A stretch of DNA of 64,000 nt from Linyphia triangularis (Eukaryota; Arthropoda; Arachnida; Araneae; Linyphiidae): positions 107,212,442-107,276,441 of the forward strand of contig OZ021722.1 of the NCBI GenBank assembly GCA_963978545.1, written 5' to 3'. The notes under the pieces are model-generated. The model searched no databases. It saw nothing but the letters and a program-made list of their open reading frames with translations, and was not told the DNA's origin. Position numbers and translations under genes: made by a program. Shown in pieces: positions 10,708 through 24,773 of the stretch (positions are counted from its first letter, which is position 1; each line of letters starts with the position of its first letter).

Positions 10708-10926
10708 TTTGTAAATATCGTCTGCCAGTGCTATTAATTTTATGTTTTTCTCGTTTCTTTTGTAAATATCGTCTGCCAGTGCTATTAATTTTATGTTTTT
10801 CTCGTTTCTTTTGTAAATATCGTCTGCCAGTGTTATTAATTTTATGTTTTTCTCGTTTCTTTTGTAAATATCGTCTGCCAGTGCTATTAATTTTATGTTT
10901 TTCTCGTTTCTTTTGTAAATATCGTC
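10708..10926. repeat. 51-bp minisatellite, about 4 units
   Basis: The unit TTTCTTTTGTAAATATCGTC followed by TGCCAGTGCTATTAATTTTA and TGTTTTTCTCG repeats four times and partly a fifth time. 51 is a multiple of 3, so both strands give repetitive open frames (10617-10979 plus, 10640-10975 minus) that I do not regard as genes. Confidence 0.93.
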
Positions 10927-11035
10927 TGCGCCCGTTAATAATTGTATGCTTGCTCCACTTTCCCACCCTGATCATCTAATATAACACCACTGGAATTTTT
11001 CCTTTGGGGATTCATAAAGGACATCGTTTACAGGA

Positions 11036-11700
11036 TAGTCCGAGATGCGACTGCAATTTTTAGACCCCATTGAACATCATTCTGAATTTTCTATAGAAAT
11101 TGGAGAAAAGTGAGTAGATTACGAATCCACTGGTTTGCCAGGGCAAAAATGGCCGAAACTGATCAATAATCGACTTGGAATGAGTTGAACTAAAATCCGA
11201 TTGCCAAATCTGTCATAACTTGCCAAAACTAGAGCAAACTTATTCGTCTGGCAACCCACTTCATTTTGATTTTCAACGAGAAAAAGCGCGAACGATTTCT
11301 GATCTTTGGCTCGGAAAACTTATATCTTTTAAAAGTAAGCCAAATTAGCGACATCAGTTAAGTCATAAGTGACGTAATATTTTTTGCTAAGTTGGCTCCC
11401 TTTAAATAGATGCAAGTAGCCCGTCGCTAGATATCTGAATCGTCTGAAAACCTTTTTAATTGAAAATTAAAGAGTGAGGGTTACCAAATAAAAAAAAAAA
11501 TGCTCATTATCTGGCAAGTTATGGCTCATTTGGCAATTGGATTTAGTTCAACTTATTAAAAGTCGATTTTTGACCAGTTTCGGCCATTTTTGCCTCGGCC
11601 GACCAGTGGATTCGTAATCTACTCACTTTTCTCTAATTTCTATAAAAAATTCAGAATGATGTTCGATGGGGTCCAAAAATTGCAGTCGCCTCTCAGTCTA
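11036..11700. mobile_element. MITE-A copy 2, nested in transposase
   Basis: Starts TAGTCCGAGATGCGACTGCA and ends TGCAGTCGCCTCTCAGTCTA. The 3-bp target duplication is GGA (11033-11035 and, beyond MITE-B, 11944-11946). It interrupts the transposase codons. Confidence 0.9.
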
Positions 11701-11941
11701 TACTAAACTTCAACTTAACTAGACATCAGTTAGACGGTAGATCATCACAGTGCTCATAGGTATTTAATCCATTTTGGCGGCGTGAAAGCATATTGTTCGC
11801 CAAACCACAACCCTGTAGAGAACAAAAGGCTATAAGGTTTGGCGAGAATTATGTCTTCACTCCGCCAAAATGGATTAAATACCTATGAGCACTGTGACGA
11901 TCTATCGTCTAACTGATGTCTAGTTAAGTTGAAGTTTAGTA
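11701..11941. mobile_element. MITE-B copy 2, inserted at the end of MITE-A
   Basis: Fold-back element identical in plan to 5452-5685. It lies between the terminal TA of MITE-A (11699-11700) and a second TA (11942-11943), immediately before the GGA duplication of MITE-A. The TA duplication is therefore directly visible. Confidence 0.88.
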
Positions 11942-12462
11942 TAGGAGGAAAGTGTCGAATGACTTAACGGCCAAGATCACAGTCGCAATAGCCTCTGTGG
12001 ATGCCGACATGCTTACCTGCACCTGGGGTGAAATTGACTACCATTTTGATATTTTCCGTGCGACAAACGGCGCACATGCTGGAAGTCCATTGACAAGAGC
12101 TATAAAATTTTTTAAGTCTATCTAACCATTAGGGTTATCAATTTAAATTTGTCTTCATTATTTTTATGAATTATTCAACATCAAAATGTGTCCAACCTTT
12201 ATTAAACACCCTGTATATAAACACAAGCTGTTTAGTAGGAGAGATATTTATTAACACGTATTTAAAATCACAATATTACAACAGCACCACAATACGTTTT
12301 ACATTAGAATGACAATAAATTAGAATATGTTATGTTCAGATTAAAATATCCTCATTCATTTTAAAAGTCAGCATTTAAAATGAGACAGTTCGTTACATTT
12401 TTTTTACAATGAACTATTTTTCATGATGTGCTACAGAGTTATAAAAATCAGATATGAACTAT

Positions 12463-13125
12463 TAGTCCGAGAGGCGACTGCAATTTTTGGACCTCATCGA
12501 ACATCATTCTGAATTTCCTTATAGAGATTGGAGAAAAGTGAGTAGATTAGGAATCCACTGGTCTGCCGTGGCAAAAATGGCCGAAACTAATTAAAAATCG
12601 CCTTGGAGTGAGTTGAACTAAAATCCGATTGCCAAATATGTCATAACTTGCCAAAAAGAGAACAAACTCTTTCGTCTGGCAACCCTGCATTTTGATTTTC
12701 AATGAGAAAAAGGGCAAACGATTTTTGATCTCTGGCTCGGAAAATGTGTATCTTTTAAAAGCAAGCCAAATTTGCGACATCAGTTATGTCATCCATGACT
12801 TAATTTTTATTGCCAACTTGGCTCCCTTTTAATAGATGCAAGTAGACCGTCGCCAGATATCTGAATCGTCTGCAACCTTCTTGATTGATAATTAAAGAGT
12901 GAGGGTTACCAAATAAAAAAAAAAATGCTCATTATTTGGCAAATTATGGCTCATTTGGCAATTGGATTTAGGTCAACTTATTAAAAGTCGATTTTTGACC
13001 AGTTTCGGCCATTTTTGCCATGGCAGACCAGTGGATTCGTAATCTATTCACTTTTCTCTAATTTCTATAAAAAGTTCAGAATGATGTTCGATGGGGTCCA
13101 AAAATTGCAGTCGCCTCTCAGTATA
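12463..13125. mobile_element. MITE-A copy 3
   Basis: TAGTCCGAGAGGCGACTGCA at the left; the right end is the complement with a TATA variant. The 3-bp duplication TAT lies at 12460-12462 and 13126-13128. Confidence 0.88.
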
Positions 13126-14280
13126 TATTTTATTGGTGTACACAAAAAAGAGTTTCATACATTTTTATACTTATAAAGAATTTAGTATTTGACTCATTAC
13201 TATGTAAACTATTTTGAAGCTCGTTTTAATATGGACCACATTTCAAAGCGATGGTGTATTTATGATTTTTTAACAACGCACAATTTATTACATCATTACG
13301 TGTGTCATCATAAGCTCGAAAATCAAGCGTATTTCAACTTAATACATGGGTCATACTAAGTGCTTTAGCAAATTATTAAAAAATATTTTTTGAATATTAA
13401 ACTCCGTGAGCTATTTCTTTTCTAATATTTTGGTGCGTTATTTTCACGTTAATCAAGATTTCAGAATTTTAACAGAAGAAATAAAGAGGTGTAAAAGAAT
13501 GAATATATTTTTTCTTCCTTTATTTACAATTATGATGTACCCATAGTTGTACAATTTCGTTTATAAGCCTTTTGAATAGTAAACTTCAGAAAAAAACTGA
13601 ACAGTACAACATTGTAAAACATTGTGGCGTGTTTTCGAAACTTGTATTAAAAATTCGACAAACAAACTGTATGGTTTACAACATTGTTTATGGTCATCAA
13701 CAAGATCGTAAATTAATAAGTTACTTTTAATTGGGTTTGTTTTAAATTATTCCTTTGAAAATAAATTTTGAAAAAGTATCCATTCACTTACATGTGAGTC
13801 AGGTTACTTCTAAGTGTAAGTGAGGTCTTGCTGCTTTTGTTCTTAGAGATAATATCTAAATATCAGTAAATCGACAAAATATAATCTAATATAAACTCAT
13901 TAATGTACTTTATAATAATTGATATTAGTTTAGAGTTTCTGAATTTTTGCTAATTTCTGTTTTAGCGCTAGAAATCAAGAAACATGCAATAGAAAACGTG
14001 AAATTAAAGAGCTCATTTGGTTCCTTAATTGTTCAGGTGACGTTTCCAATAGACAGCAAAACTGGTTGTACAACTTCGTTTAAAAAAAACAAAAAACATT
14101 GCAATCGGCTTAAGGCTGATGTACAGTTTATCCTGGCCCCATTACCAGATAATTTTTTTTATATTTGAGTTTTGTAAAACATCGAAACATCAATACAATT
14201 GAACAACATCAGCTTACTCTATCTCTATTTATACAAGTAAGTGGGGCATGCCCACACAATGGCTTTCTGACGCATTCCCA
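13126..14280. other. AT-rich spacer, nothing recognised
   Basis: One 73-codon frame (13947-14168, plus) has no motif I know and no codon bias I can judge; left unassigned. Confidence 0.45.
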
Positions 14281-14369
14281 AACATTAAGTAGGGACGGAC
14301 ACCAGATCACACTTTTGACCAACTGAAAGCTATACTCTTGGGCTATAGCATAGCGGGACATCTAAAATG

Positions 14370-15140
14370 TTATAGCTATCTTGAAAATTGAGCAACTGAA
14401 AATGGTTCCATACATGGTACATCCGGTACCACCAACGGTCAAAATTCTTCAAGATGAGTCCAGCGACACGCAACATGCCATAGCTATCTTGAAAAATGAC
14501 AAACTGGAAATGGTACCACCGACGGTACACTCGGTACCATCAACTATCATAATACTTCAAGACGAGTCCAGCGACACCCAACGTGCCATAGGTATCTTGA
14601 AAAATGACCAACAGAACGCGATACCACTGATGGTACATCCGGTATCACCAACGGTCAAAATTCTTCAAGATGAGTCCAGCGACACGCAACATGCCATAGC
14701 TATCTTGAAAAATGACAAACTGGAAATGGTACCACCGACGGTACACTCGGTACCATCAACTATCATAATACTTCAAGATGAGTCCAACGACACCCACCTT
14801 GCCATAGCTATTTTGAAAAATGACAAAACCGGAAATGGTACAACCGACGGTACACTCTGTAGCACCAACATGCTTAGCTCCTAAGGACGAATTCGAGGAC
14901 ATCCAACATGGTATAGCTATCTAGAAAAATGACAAACTGGAAATGGTACCACAGACGGTACACTATGTACCACCAACGATCATAATACCTCAAGACGAAT
15001 CCAACGACACCCAACATGCCATAGGTATCTTGAAAAATGATATCTATCTTGAATAATGATAAACCTGAAATGGCACCATCGACGGTACACTCTGAATCAA
15101 CAACATGTTCAATTCTTCTTCAACAACCAACATGCAATAG
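14370..15140 (+). repeat. 117-bp tandem repeat with an open frame
   Basis: About six and a half units of roughly 117 bp, each with CATAGCTATCTTGAAAAATG, GGTACACTCGGTACCA and CTTCAAGATGAGTCC. Alternate units are more alike (234-bp higher-order period). The first four units keep one plus-strand frame open (14381-14884, 167 codons) with 39-residue repeats of the form LQDESSDTQ-AIAILKNDK. Later units carry indels and break the frame. No start context, signal or known domain is evident, so it is listed as a repeat rather than a gene. Confidence 0.85.
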
Positions 15141-16970
15141 CTATCTTGATTATTAACAGATCTGCAGAGCGCAGTGCGCTCTTTGCACAGTGAAAAGTTT
15201 CAACAATATGACCAGCGTAGTGCTGTTTGGTCCTTGCAAAATGAAAAAGCAGTCAGTATGGAACTTGCTCTACGAAAAGTTTCAACTGTACGACCAGCGT
15301 AGTGCTACGGGTAAACTTGTTAATCCAACTTCCTTGATCGGGAAAGTCTTTTTTGCCATACCCTTTAAAAGTGCGGACGGAACACACTTTTGAACAAATG
15401 AAAACAATACCCTTGGGCTTAAGGCCCAGGGTAAAAAAAAAAAAAAAAAAAAAAAGCTGCGTTTTTTCAACATTTTCGTATTTTTTAATGTAAAATGCTG
15501 TCTATGAAAGAGTGCTATAAAGGCAAAGACAAGAAGGATTTTAAGAATATATATTCTACGAATACATAAGGAGTAATGATGTGTAACAAGAAAACAACAA
15601 CCACATATAAAAAAAGGTTCCCTGCCCAAAGCAATAAAATAAAACAAAATGAAATGGGGAAAAAAAAAGCATTAAACACTCAACCAGAAAAAGCAGTGAC
15701 ATATATTTTTGCACACTAAATCTGTAAGGGCTCGTCAGATTTATAAGAAAAGCTCTGCTTTAATGACAACGAGTAATTTTATTTGCTAGGGTCCTGACCT
15801 TTTTATGTATTTATTTTTGCTACGCCTTTCAACTATTATTCTCATAATACATAACTTATACTACTACAATACATGTCTTAATATTTTCGCACAATGTTCT
15901 TCCGAAAAGATATTAACAGTAGTGATTTTGTGTTGTTTTCTAAAAGTTGAGTACAATTGCAACCATATGGAAAAAACAAGTAAAAATATACTATAAAAGG
16001 ACGGTTACGAACGGAATAAACGGTTTTTAAGATTTCTTAAAATAATACTCCCCATATAGAATAAATATCTGAGTATTTCAGAAATAGAGGCAGCAGTTTT
16101 GACGGTCATTATTCAGGTAAATGCTTTGTGAAAAAAATATGGAGCAGTTGATAACCTACTTCAATAATACTGGAGAGTAGCTCGCGGGAACCTTCAGCGC
16201 CATCTTATTATGAAAAATTAAACTATTTTCTCTTTTTTTCATAAAAAAAAACAAGCTCGTTTTTCTTAACACTGTAAATCACATTGTACCACACTTAAAT
16301 GTTCAAGAATTATACCACTTTAAATGTCCTTTTACTTTTGTATTAAATTAATTAATAAGAACTCATTGAAAATAAAATAAAATTGGTATTTGAAACCGTG
16401 TTTATGTTTTAGCGTTACTGCTGCAAGCTCCAGTACACTCTATATGACATCTCATGTCTATATGAAGAATGCCTTTCCAAAGTGTTTTCATTAACCCTAA
16501 TTTCTTAATTAAGGAGACAACGTTGGCTTGCAACTATCGTCGAAATACTGATATTGAGTACGAATAATTCATCACCAGTGATGAATAGTTAATATATATT
16601 TTTCTCAAATACTGCTCTTGAAGTCTTCAAATAAAAGATTCAGTGGAATATTCTCCATCTCTTCAATGGATAAATGTAATGTTTATTTTGAATAGTGTGT
16701 TAGAGAAAATGAAAGTTCTTTTTATATTTATCTTGACTGATATCTTATCTTAAAGCTCATTGTTCAAACTTAAACTAAGGTATTTATGTTTATATAAATA
16801 AGTCATGAGTAGTATCTAAATAACCGAAAAGGTGGAAATTAATTATAAGAGATTTGTTAGCAGTAACTAAAATTAATCTTATTGATATTGTACAATGCAT
16901 ATCATATTTTAATGAAAATGTGTAGGTTTGTTCTACATTTTATTTTCAATTATCCTTTATATATATATAG
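15141..16970. other. AT-rich spacer
   Basis: Holds an 82-bp two-copy direct repeat (GAAAAGTTTCAAC at 15192 and 15274) and an A-run of about 21 at 15434. Nothing coding is recognised. Confidence 0.5.
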
Positions 16971-18360
<1,390 letters not shown>

Positions 18361-18512
18361 CACGGTTCACTACTAACTTTTAGAGGCGGACCATATGACC
18401 TACGATGGAGCTTTTCATTTTTAGCTTTTTTTTATTTTTTTTATTTTAATAGACTTACAATTTATGTTTGTTTCTTTTTCAAACAATTGAAAAGTAATAA
18501 TTTTCACTATTA

Positions 18513-18933
18513 CAGTAGAGTCCTGATTTTCCGAGTTAATGTGGACCAACTCGGATAACCGAAAAACTCGATTAAAGCGAAAATTAAAAATAAAATAAAT
18601 CGTATCGGTTTAAATGTATATTTTGACAAGTACAAATGTTATACTATAGGTAAACCACATGCAATTAATAATATATAGTAATGCTTAAAGAGTTCTCTTA
18701 CTTAAGCCTTTAGACCTTGAGCGACGCGATAGGAGGAGCAGTGTCATACAATGAAAAGGAATGTAAACATTTTGTTTTCTTGAGTGCTTGAGAGATCAAG
18801 TACCAATTTTTTTCGGTACTAGTTTTGACAAAGGAAAATATCGTGGGTAAAAAAAAAAATTAAAGAAATATTATCTGGCTCGGTTAAAGCGGAAACTCGG
18901 ATAACCGGGGCTCGGATAATCGGGGTTTTACTG
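18513..18933. mobile_element. pogo/Tigger-like MITE nested in hAT
   Basis: Termini CAGTAGAGTCCTGATTTTCC and the near complement GGATAATCGGGGTTTTACTG, with subterminal CTCGGATAACCG repeats. TA lies on both sides (18511-18512, 18934-18935). The CAGTAGAGTCC terminus is typical of Tigger-type elements. It is non-coding. Confidence 0.85.
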
Positions 18934-19044
18934 TAGTAAATTAAAGTCTAAAAACTGAAGTGAATCTTTTGTTCCAACGTGACAGTGGGACTTGATCTAA
19001 CTTTTAATAAAAGTATTTAAACTGTACTTCCAGATTACTCTGGT

Positions 19045-19266
19045 TTAGTCAATATAAATTACGAGACGATGGAGGTCAAAATCATTCAGTTTATTTATGA
19101 TAGAGTCAATGTCTGTAGCAGTATTTGTTGCAGCCAATCTTAATAAATTGTCCAAATGAGATTCAGTTAAGTTATTCCTGTATTTATATTTGATGAAAAC
19201 CATCTGGCTGAAAGCTTCTTCATATAGTTTCTTCGGGCAAGTACTGGAGAACTCTGTTTTACACAG
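19045..19266 (-). pseudogene. hAT transposase C-terminal dimerisation fragment
   Basis: An open minus-strand frame of 73 codons ends at TAA 19045-19047. It contains FSQMVFIKYKYRNNLTESHL, then LLRLAATNTATDIDSI. This matches the end of the hAT family dimerisation region (xxKxxYRxxLTxxHLxxLLRIA). The upstream transposase is replaced by the microsatellite. It belongs to the surrounding hAT (18361-19978). Confidence 0.75.
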
Positions 19267-19302
19267 CTAACTCATACTACTCCGAACAAATTACAATTAT
19301 GT

Positions 19303-19886
<584 letters not shown>

Positions 19887-19986
19887 TAGTCAATTTCGTG
19901 TAATTTGATTTTTTAATCTTCTGTGGTGTCGGCGGGCCGTAGAAAAATCTGTCGTGGGCCGCGTAGTGGCTAACGCTGTTTTAAAC

Positions 19987-21380
19987 CTTTTATTTTTGGA
20001 AAGGCGTCTCGTATTACCAAGAAGTATATTTTCTACCTTTACATGTATTGGGACAATGAAAAATAATACCATTCGCTGATTGGTTGGTTGCCAGCCTTCT
20101 CTAGTACTGCCATCTACAGATGGAGAATTGAATGTTTTTGGAGAAAATTTTACCGAAATAATCAATACCGAATAATTTACCGAATAATAATAGAACTTGT
20201 TTCAGTAACTGAATGTTTTCATTATTGTGTATGATCACTTTCTAAAAGAAAATTTTTGTTTTAAGAAAAAATATATAAACATAGAGCACTTTTTTCTTTT
20301 CTTTTTAAAGAATAAATTAAATTTTACAAGTAAAATTTCTTGAAAATTAAGATATAAATAAATAAATAAAGAAAGAAAGAAAGAAATCATTGCTACTTGT
20401 ATTATTGGCTACAATAATAATCCAAATGGTACGGAATTATTCGTGAGATAGATTTAACTTGTAGTATTCCATGTAGTTCATTAGTTTTCTAGTCATTTAG
20501 AGCTTTTATTATTTTTTTAAGTGCCAGATAAAAAATACTATAGCTAGCACTAGAAGAAGGCACAGTGGTGAAACTGAAGAATTTAGCCAGTCAATCATTA
20601 TTTTCCCTTATCCGAATGCATGTAAAGGTAGAAAATATGCAGCCAGGAAAGTAATGTATACCTATAGTGAAGTTACTAAGCTAAATTGTTTGAGAAGTTT
20701 TTAACGCCCTTACCGCTGTATAGATAAATGTATATTTTTCGAGACTTTGAAAAGGGTTCGTCCTGAATTGCGAAACATGTTCCCATTCTGCATACAGCTG
20801 TATGATCCGAACACTTTTTTTCAATTTCAGGACGGCCTCTTTTTGAAGTCCACAAATTCAACCACGGTCCGCCAATTTTACTGATAACTTAAAAAAAAAA
20901 ATATATTTCCTGAGGTTTGGTTATACTATTGAGAAATTTTTTCAAATTGTACTTCTTTGTCTATCTCTAAGTTTCTCTGTTACTTTTTGTAACTTCCATA
21001 AATCACTGTTAAATCACTGTTTAAATCTCTGTAAGCTGTCTCAAAATATTTAGCATAGTCACTTTAGTATAGGTATACGCTGATTCTCTGACTATACGAG
21101 AGGTCGTTTCAAATATAAAGGCCTAAGGGTTATAAGGAATCACCCTGCACACTTCAGCATCATAAATGTCAATATCCTTACACCAGCCATTAAAATTAAA
21201 AGATAACATCATTCAACATCACATTAACCTACGTTCTTTCAGAGTAATATAAAATACACTTGACTACCACAAAAGACAATTACTACATCAATCACCAAAA
21301 TTTAAAAATAACTCAATCACAGTTAGCACAACACGAACCTAAGTTCCTTTTCAGCCTCATATAAAATATACTTCGGTACC
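19987..21380. other. Spacer, nothing recognised
   Basis: Some mildly repetitive text (TCACTGTTAAATCACTGTTT near 21000). No gene or element ends were identified. Confidence 0.5.
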
Positions 21381-21880
21381 AGAAATTCCACTCACTTTAC
21401 TTTAATCATTAAAACGTAAAGATAACTCAACCACACACAGTCAACACAACAGCAACAACTCAAGTTCCTTCGGCGTAAGATCAACCATGCGCCAGTACCA
21501 GAAATTCCATTCACTTTACTTTAATCATTAAAACGTAAAGATAACTCAACCACACACAGTCAACACAACAGCAACAACTCAACTTCCTTCGGCGTAAGAT
21601 CAACCATGCGCCAGTACCAGAAATTCCATTCATTTTACTTTAATCATTAAAACGTAAAGATAACTCAACCACACACAGTCAACACAACAGCAACAACTCA
21701 ACTTCCTTCGGCGTAAGATCAACCATGCGCCAGTACCAGAAATACCACTCAATTTACTTTAATCATTAAAACGTAAAGATAACTCAACCACACACAGTCA
21801 ACACAACAGCAACAACTCAACTTCCTTCGGCGTAAGATCAACCATGGGCCAGTACCAGAAATTCCATTCACTTTACCACA
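21381..21880. repeat. 119-bp tandem repeat, 4.2 units
   Basis: The unit begins AGAAATTCCATTCACTTTAC and includes CAACCACACACAGTCAACAC and CCTTCGGCGTAAGATCAACC. Starts are at 21381, 21500, 21619, 21738 and 21857, exactly 119 bp apart. Units are nearly identical, so expansion is recent. Confidence 0.95.
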
Positions 21881-22215
21881 ATTGGCCGATGACTTTACGA
21901 TGACGGGACGATGCCGGTTGCGTTGGAGCATCGGCATTCTTCTTCCCTCTTCAGGTATTTCTCAAGTTCACCGATGACGTTGTCGACGAGAACGCTACGT
22001 TGCCGTTGTGTCGACGTTGATGGCGGCATCGAGAAGAGAACGGTGTCCGAATCGAATAATGGCCGCTGCTGTCGTTTCCGGCAATGACACTGGTTCTTGA
22101 ATTCCCGGTTGAAGCGCTCCTAGTTGAAAAATGAAAGTTAATTGTCAGCGAGAATATAAAAGAGTGCATTGTTATATCGAAACTCAAAAGTTAAAAATCA
22201 ATTTTTTTTAAGCAT
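21881..22215. other. GC-richer spacer, unassigned
   Basis: Contains CG-rich text (GACGATGCCGGTTGCG, GTCGACGTTGATGGCGG) adjoining the solo LTR. It may be part of the same retroelement's internal region, but this cannot be shown. Confidence 0.35.
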
Positions 22216-23035
22216 TGTTAGATGAATTTTCTGTATATAGTTGTAAATAGTGACGTATTACTTTGAAATTCTATTGTATTTTATTTTTATTTATTAACAG
22301 CGATAATACAGGTTGGAAAAAAGGTGGCAACACCTAAAGCAATCGGGAAATTTCGAGACGTTTCTTTAACGCAACTAAAGCCTGATTTACACGCTACCAG
22401 TCGGGTCTCCAGTTTAGATCGCCAGTTCCGTTACGTCAGCTAAGCAACCGTTGCGCCGTCTATCGGTGATCACGGGAGAACACCCGTGATTGGTTGATTG
22501 GAGTCGCCGGCGTCAGTAAATAGAAAATGTTTGGTTTACTGGAACCAGAAACCAGTAGCCTGATAGCAGGCTTTAAGCCGGATTTACCCGCTACCAGTCG
22601 AGGTTCCAGTTTAGATTGCCAGTCAGTTCATCAGTCTACTGATTCCAGTAAACAAAACATTTTCTATATAATGGCGCCGGCGACTACGATCAACCAATCA
22701 CGTGTGCTCTCCCGTGATCACCGATAGACGGCGCAACGGTCGCTTAGCTGACGTCACAGAACTGGCGATCTAAACTGGAGGACCGACTGGTGGCTTGTAA
22801 ATCCGGCTTAAAATCGGCGGAGACTTTGGAACTCGGTGAAAGCTGAACGCTTTGAGTGTGCCTGACCTGAATTATCGCCGAATTCGAAGTTGTTGTTATT
22901 GAAGTTTGCGTTGAAGCTTGATAGCGATTGCACTGTTCTTCGAATAACTTTTGTGAATTTTCTGTAGCGAATAAATAATACTTTTTATCTAATAAAAACT
23001 GTGCTATCATTGCCTTTGTGGAAAAATTCATAACA
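22216..23035 (-). mobile_element. Solo LTR, copy 1, split by a MITE
   Basis: Plus strand starts TGTTAGATGAATTTTCTG and ends AAAAATTCATAACA, i.e. TG...CA. Flanks GCAT and GTAT look like a 4-bp duplication with one mutation. The reverse complement aligns with the LTR at 50004-50458 (shared TATGAATTTTTCCAC, GCAATCGAGAAATTTTGAGA on the complementary strand, GGTGTTGCCACCTT). A 430-bp MITE lies inside. Confidence 0.75.
22379..22808. mobile_element. Harbinger-like MITE nested in the solo LTR
   Basis: Terminal inverted repeats AGCCTGATTTACACGCTACC on the left and, on the opposite strand of the right end, AGCCGGATTTACAAGCCACC. The 3-bp duplication TAA lies at 22376-22378 and 22809-22811, matching the TWA rule of PIF/Harbinger. 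A partial second pair of the same termini at about 22570-22620 suggests an internal duplication. Confidence 0.8.
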
Positions 23036-24502
23036 GTATATATGTGTACGTGGGGCAGCCTTTTTTCAATGCACAAAAAATGATCCACTGAGCCTTTTAA
23101 AAATTTGAAACTGATATGCATATTAGGGTGATAATTTTTGGTAATTTTTGAATTTTCATTAGACTCTATGTTACAAAGTCACATTTTGTTGTTGTAATGG
23201 TGTGCAAAAAAGTTCAAACCTCTAGTTCAAAGTTTTGTGCTGCCCCAAAGCCTCTTTTACATTACACAACCTGTACATTACATAAATTATATAAAAACTA
23301 TAACTACTTAGTAATGGTTGTATTATTAATAATAAAATATTAATATATAATTAATTGTTATTGATAAAATATTAATATATAATGAATTGTTATTGATAAA
23401 ATATTATTGTATAAAATTCTGATTAATATAAAAAAAATTATTAATGCATTAAATTTTTTTTAAATAATTAGTATGAATTTTTAATTTCAATTTCAAAAAA
23501 TTTTGCTTGGTAGAAAAGCGATACTATTATTTTGCCTCTTTATGAAGAAAAGGAATTGGATATCAGCAATAGTTGTAACTCCTTGTAATCATCTTTATTA
23601 TTTCCAACCAGGCAAAGTGAACTAATAACCCAAATGGGAATTCCTTTGAAAAATGTTGCTCGATAATGCTATGGACATGGGGTATTTGATAGAAATACTG
23701 CGAAACTTGCCACTGCAGTTCTACAAGATACCAATATAAATCATGAGAATGACAAAACAAAAATCATCGACAGAAATAAAGTTCGAAGGGAGAGACGTAG
23801 GGTTAGAATAGATGCTAGTTATATTTCCCCGATTTATCATTAACTGATAGCATTATTTTTAACACGCTTTTATTAGCTTCGTAAGTATCTATGTAACGGA
23901 GTCTTTGAATTCTATTTTCGATCACTTCAAAACGTTGGATTAATTTGAAATTTTGCACAATTATCAAGGACCGATGACAATACTATAACTCAATAAGTTT
24001 GTCGCATTATCGCAAGGGTTAGCTCGTGTTGCCCTTGCTCCGTTAAACTCCAACCAACCAACTTTCTCCGGAATCAAACCCTGGTGTTCCGTTACCCGTT
24101 ACAACCCCAGTAGTCACAGAACCTACCATTGACAGTTGATAAGGCAGATATTTGAAAGATCTGTCTTGGGCACTACGGTTATACTATCAGAAAACAGATA
24201 CTCAGAATTATCATATAATAGTGATGGACGAGTTACCGATTGGTTTTGATCTAATATTAAAGCTTTCCTTTCATCTGGTCGGAACTCTGGATTGGAAGGA
24301 TAAACTCTAGAAATACCACAGTTTTCCAGGTAAATGTGGACACGATCTAAGGGGTCTTAACCAAATTATTGAGCTATTCGCAGTTTCACCTTACAAAACT
24401 AAAAACACCCTTTAATAGAAAGCGTTTTTTTTTTTTTTTTTTTTTGTTTTTGTTTTTTTTAAGTCGCATTATCCTTACCAGGATCTTCAGGATTAGCGAT
24501 TT
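23036..24502. other. AT-rich spacer with a possible coding relic
   Basis: At about 23710-23808 the plus strand reads DKTKIIDRNKVRRERRRVR after TAVLQDTNINHEN. It looks like a fossil of a real protein (charged, no stop for 35 codons), but I cannot name it. A T-run lies at 24426-24445. Confidence 0.4.
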
Positions 24503-24773
24503 TTAACCCCTTGGGTACATTTGACGGCTGAGATTCGTCATGCACTGCCTGTTAATAATGACGAACCTAATTCGTCATTCAAACTAGTTTGATTGGATAG
24601 ATTTTAATGTCACAAGAGCCATGATTTGTTAAGTCAAACATCGGTTGGTTTACCTATATACTTTTAAAAAAATAATTTGTTTGGCTGTATTCCTTTAAAG
24701 TTCCTTTATTGTTTTGAACAAACCGTTCAAAACGCAAGAATTTTCTCAAATAAATCCGTACCCAAGGGGTTAA
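24503..24773. mobile_element. TTAA element, family 4 (271 bp)
   Basis: TTAACCCCTTGGGTAC at the left and GTACCCAAGGGGTTAA at the right, a 16-bp perfect inverted repeat including the TTAA. It is short, non-coding and piggyBac-like. Confidence 0.85.

Larger units (their letters stand above)
10983..12125 (+). pseudogene. Tc1/mariner transposase C-terminus, split by MITEs
   Basis: The first part (10983-11035) reads TPLEFFLWGFIKDIVYR, the conserved stretch around the last catalytic acidic region of IS630/Tc1/mariner transposases. The second part (11947-12125) reads SNDLTAKITVAIASVDADML, then TWGEIDYHFDIFRATNGAHA, and ends at TAA 12123-12125. The two parts fall into one frame when MITE-A, MITE-B and one GGA duplication are left out. 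The N-terminal part of the gene is not recognisable. Parent element: 10545-12213. Confidence 0.8.
10545..12213 (+). mobile_element. Degenerate Tc1/mariner-type transposon hosting nested MITEs
   Basis: Terminal inverted repeats: GGGTGTCTATAAAAGG on the left and its near complement (CCTTTATTAAACACCCTG) on the right, each continuing through GGACACATTTTGATGTTGAA. TA lies outside both ends. The inner part holds the C-terminal transposase remnant. It is interrupted by a 51-bp minisatellite, MITE-A copy 2 and MITE-B copy 2. Confidence 0.85.

Noticed and set aside
10617..10979. Repeat-containing frames on both strands (RFFCKYRLPVLL type and complement)
   Set aside because: A 51-bp minisatellite inside a dead transposon gives open frames on both strands at once; no family match.
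22744..23121. 125-codon minus frame as a gene
   Set aside because: Spans the solo LTR and the end of a MITE; no known domain.
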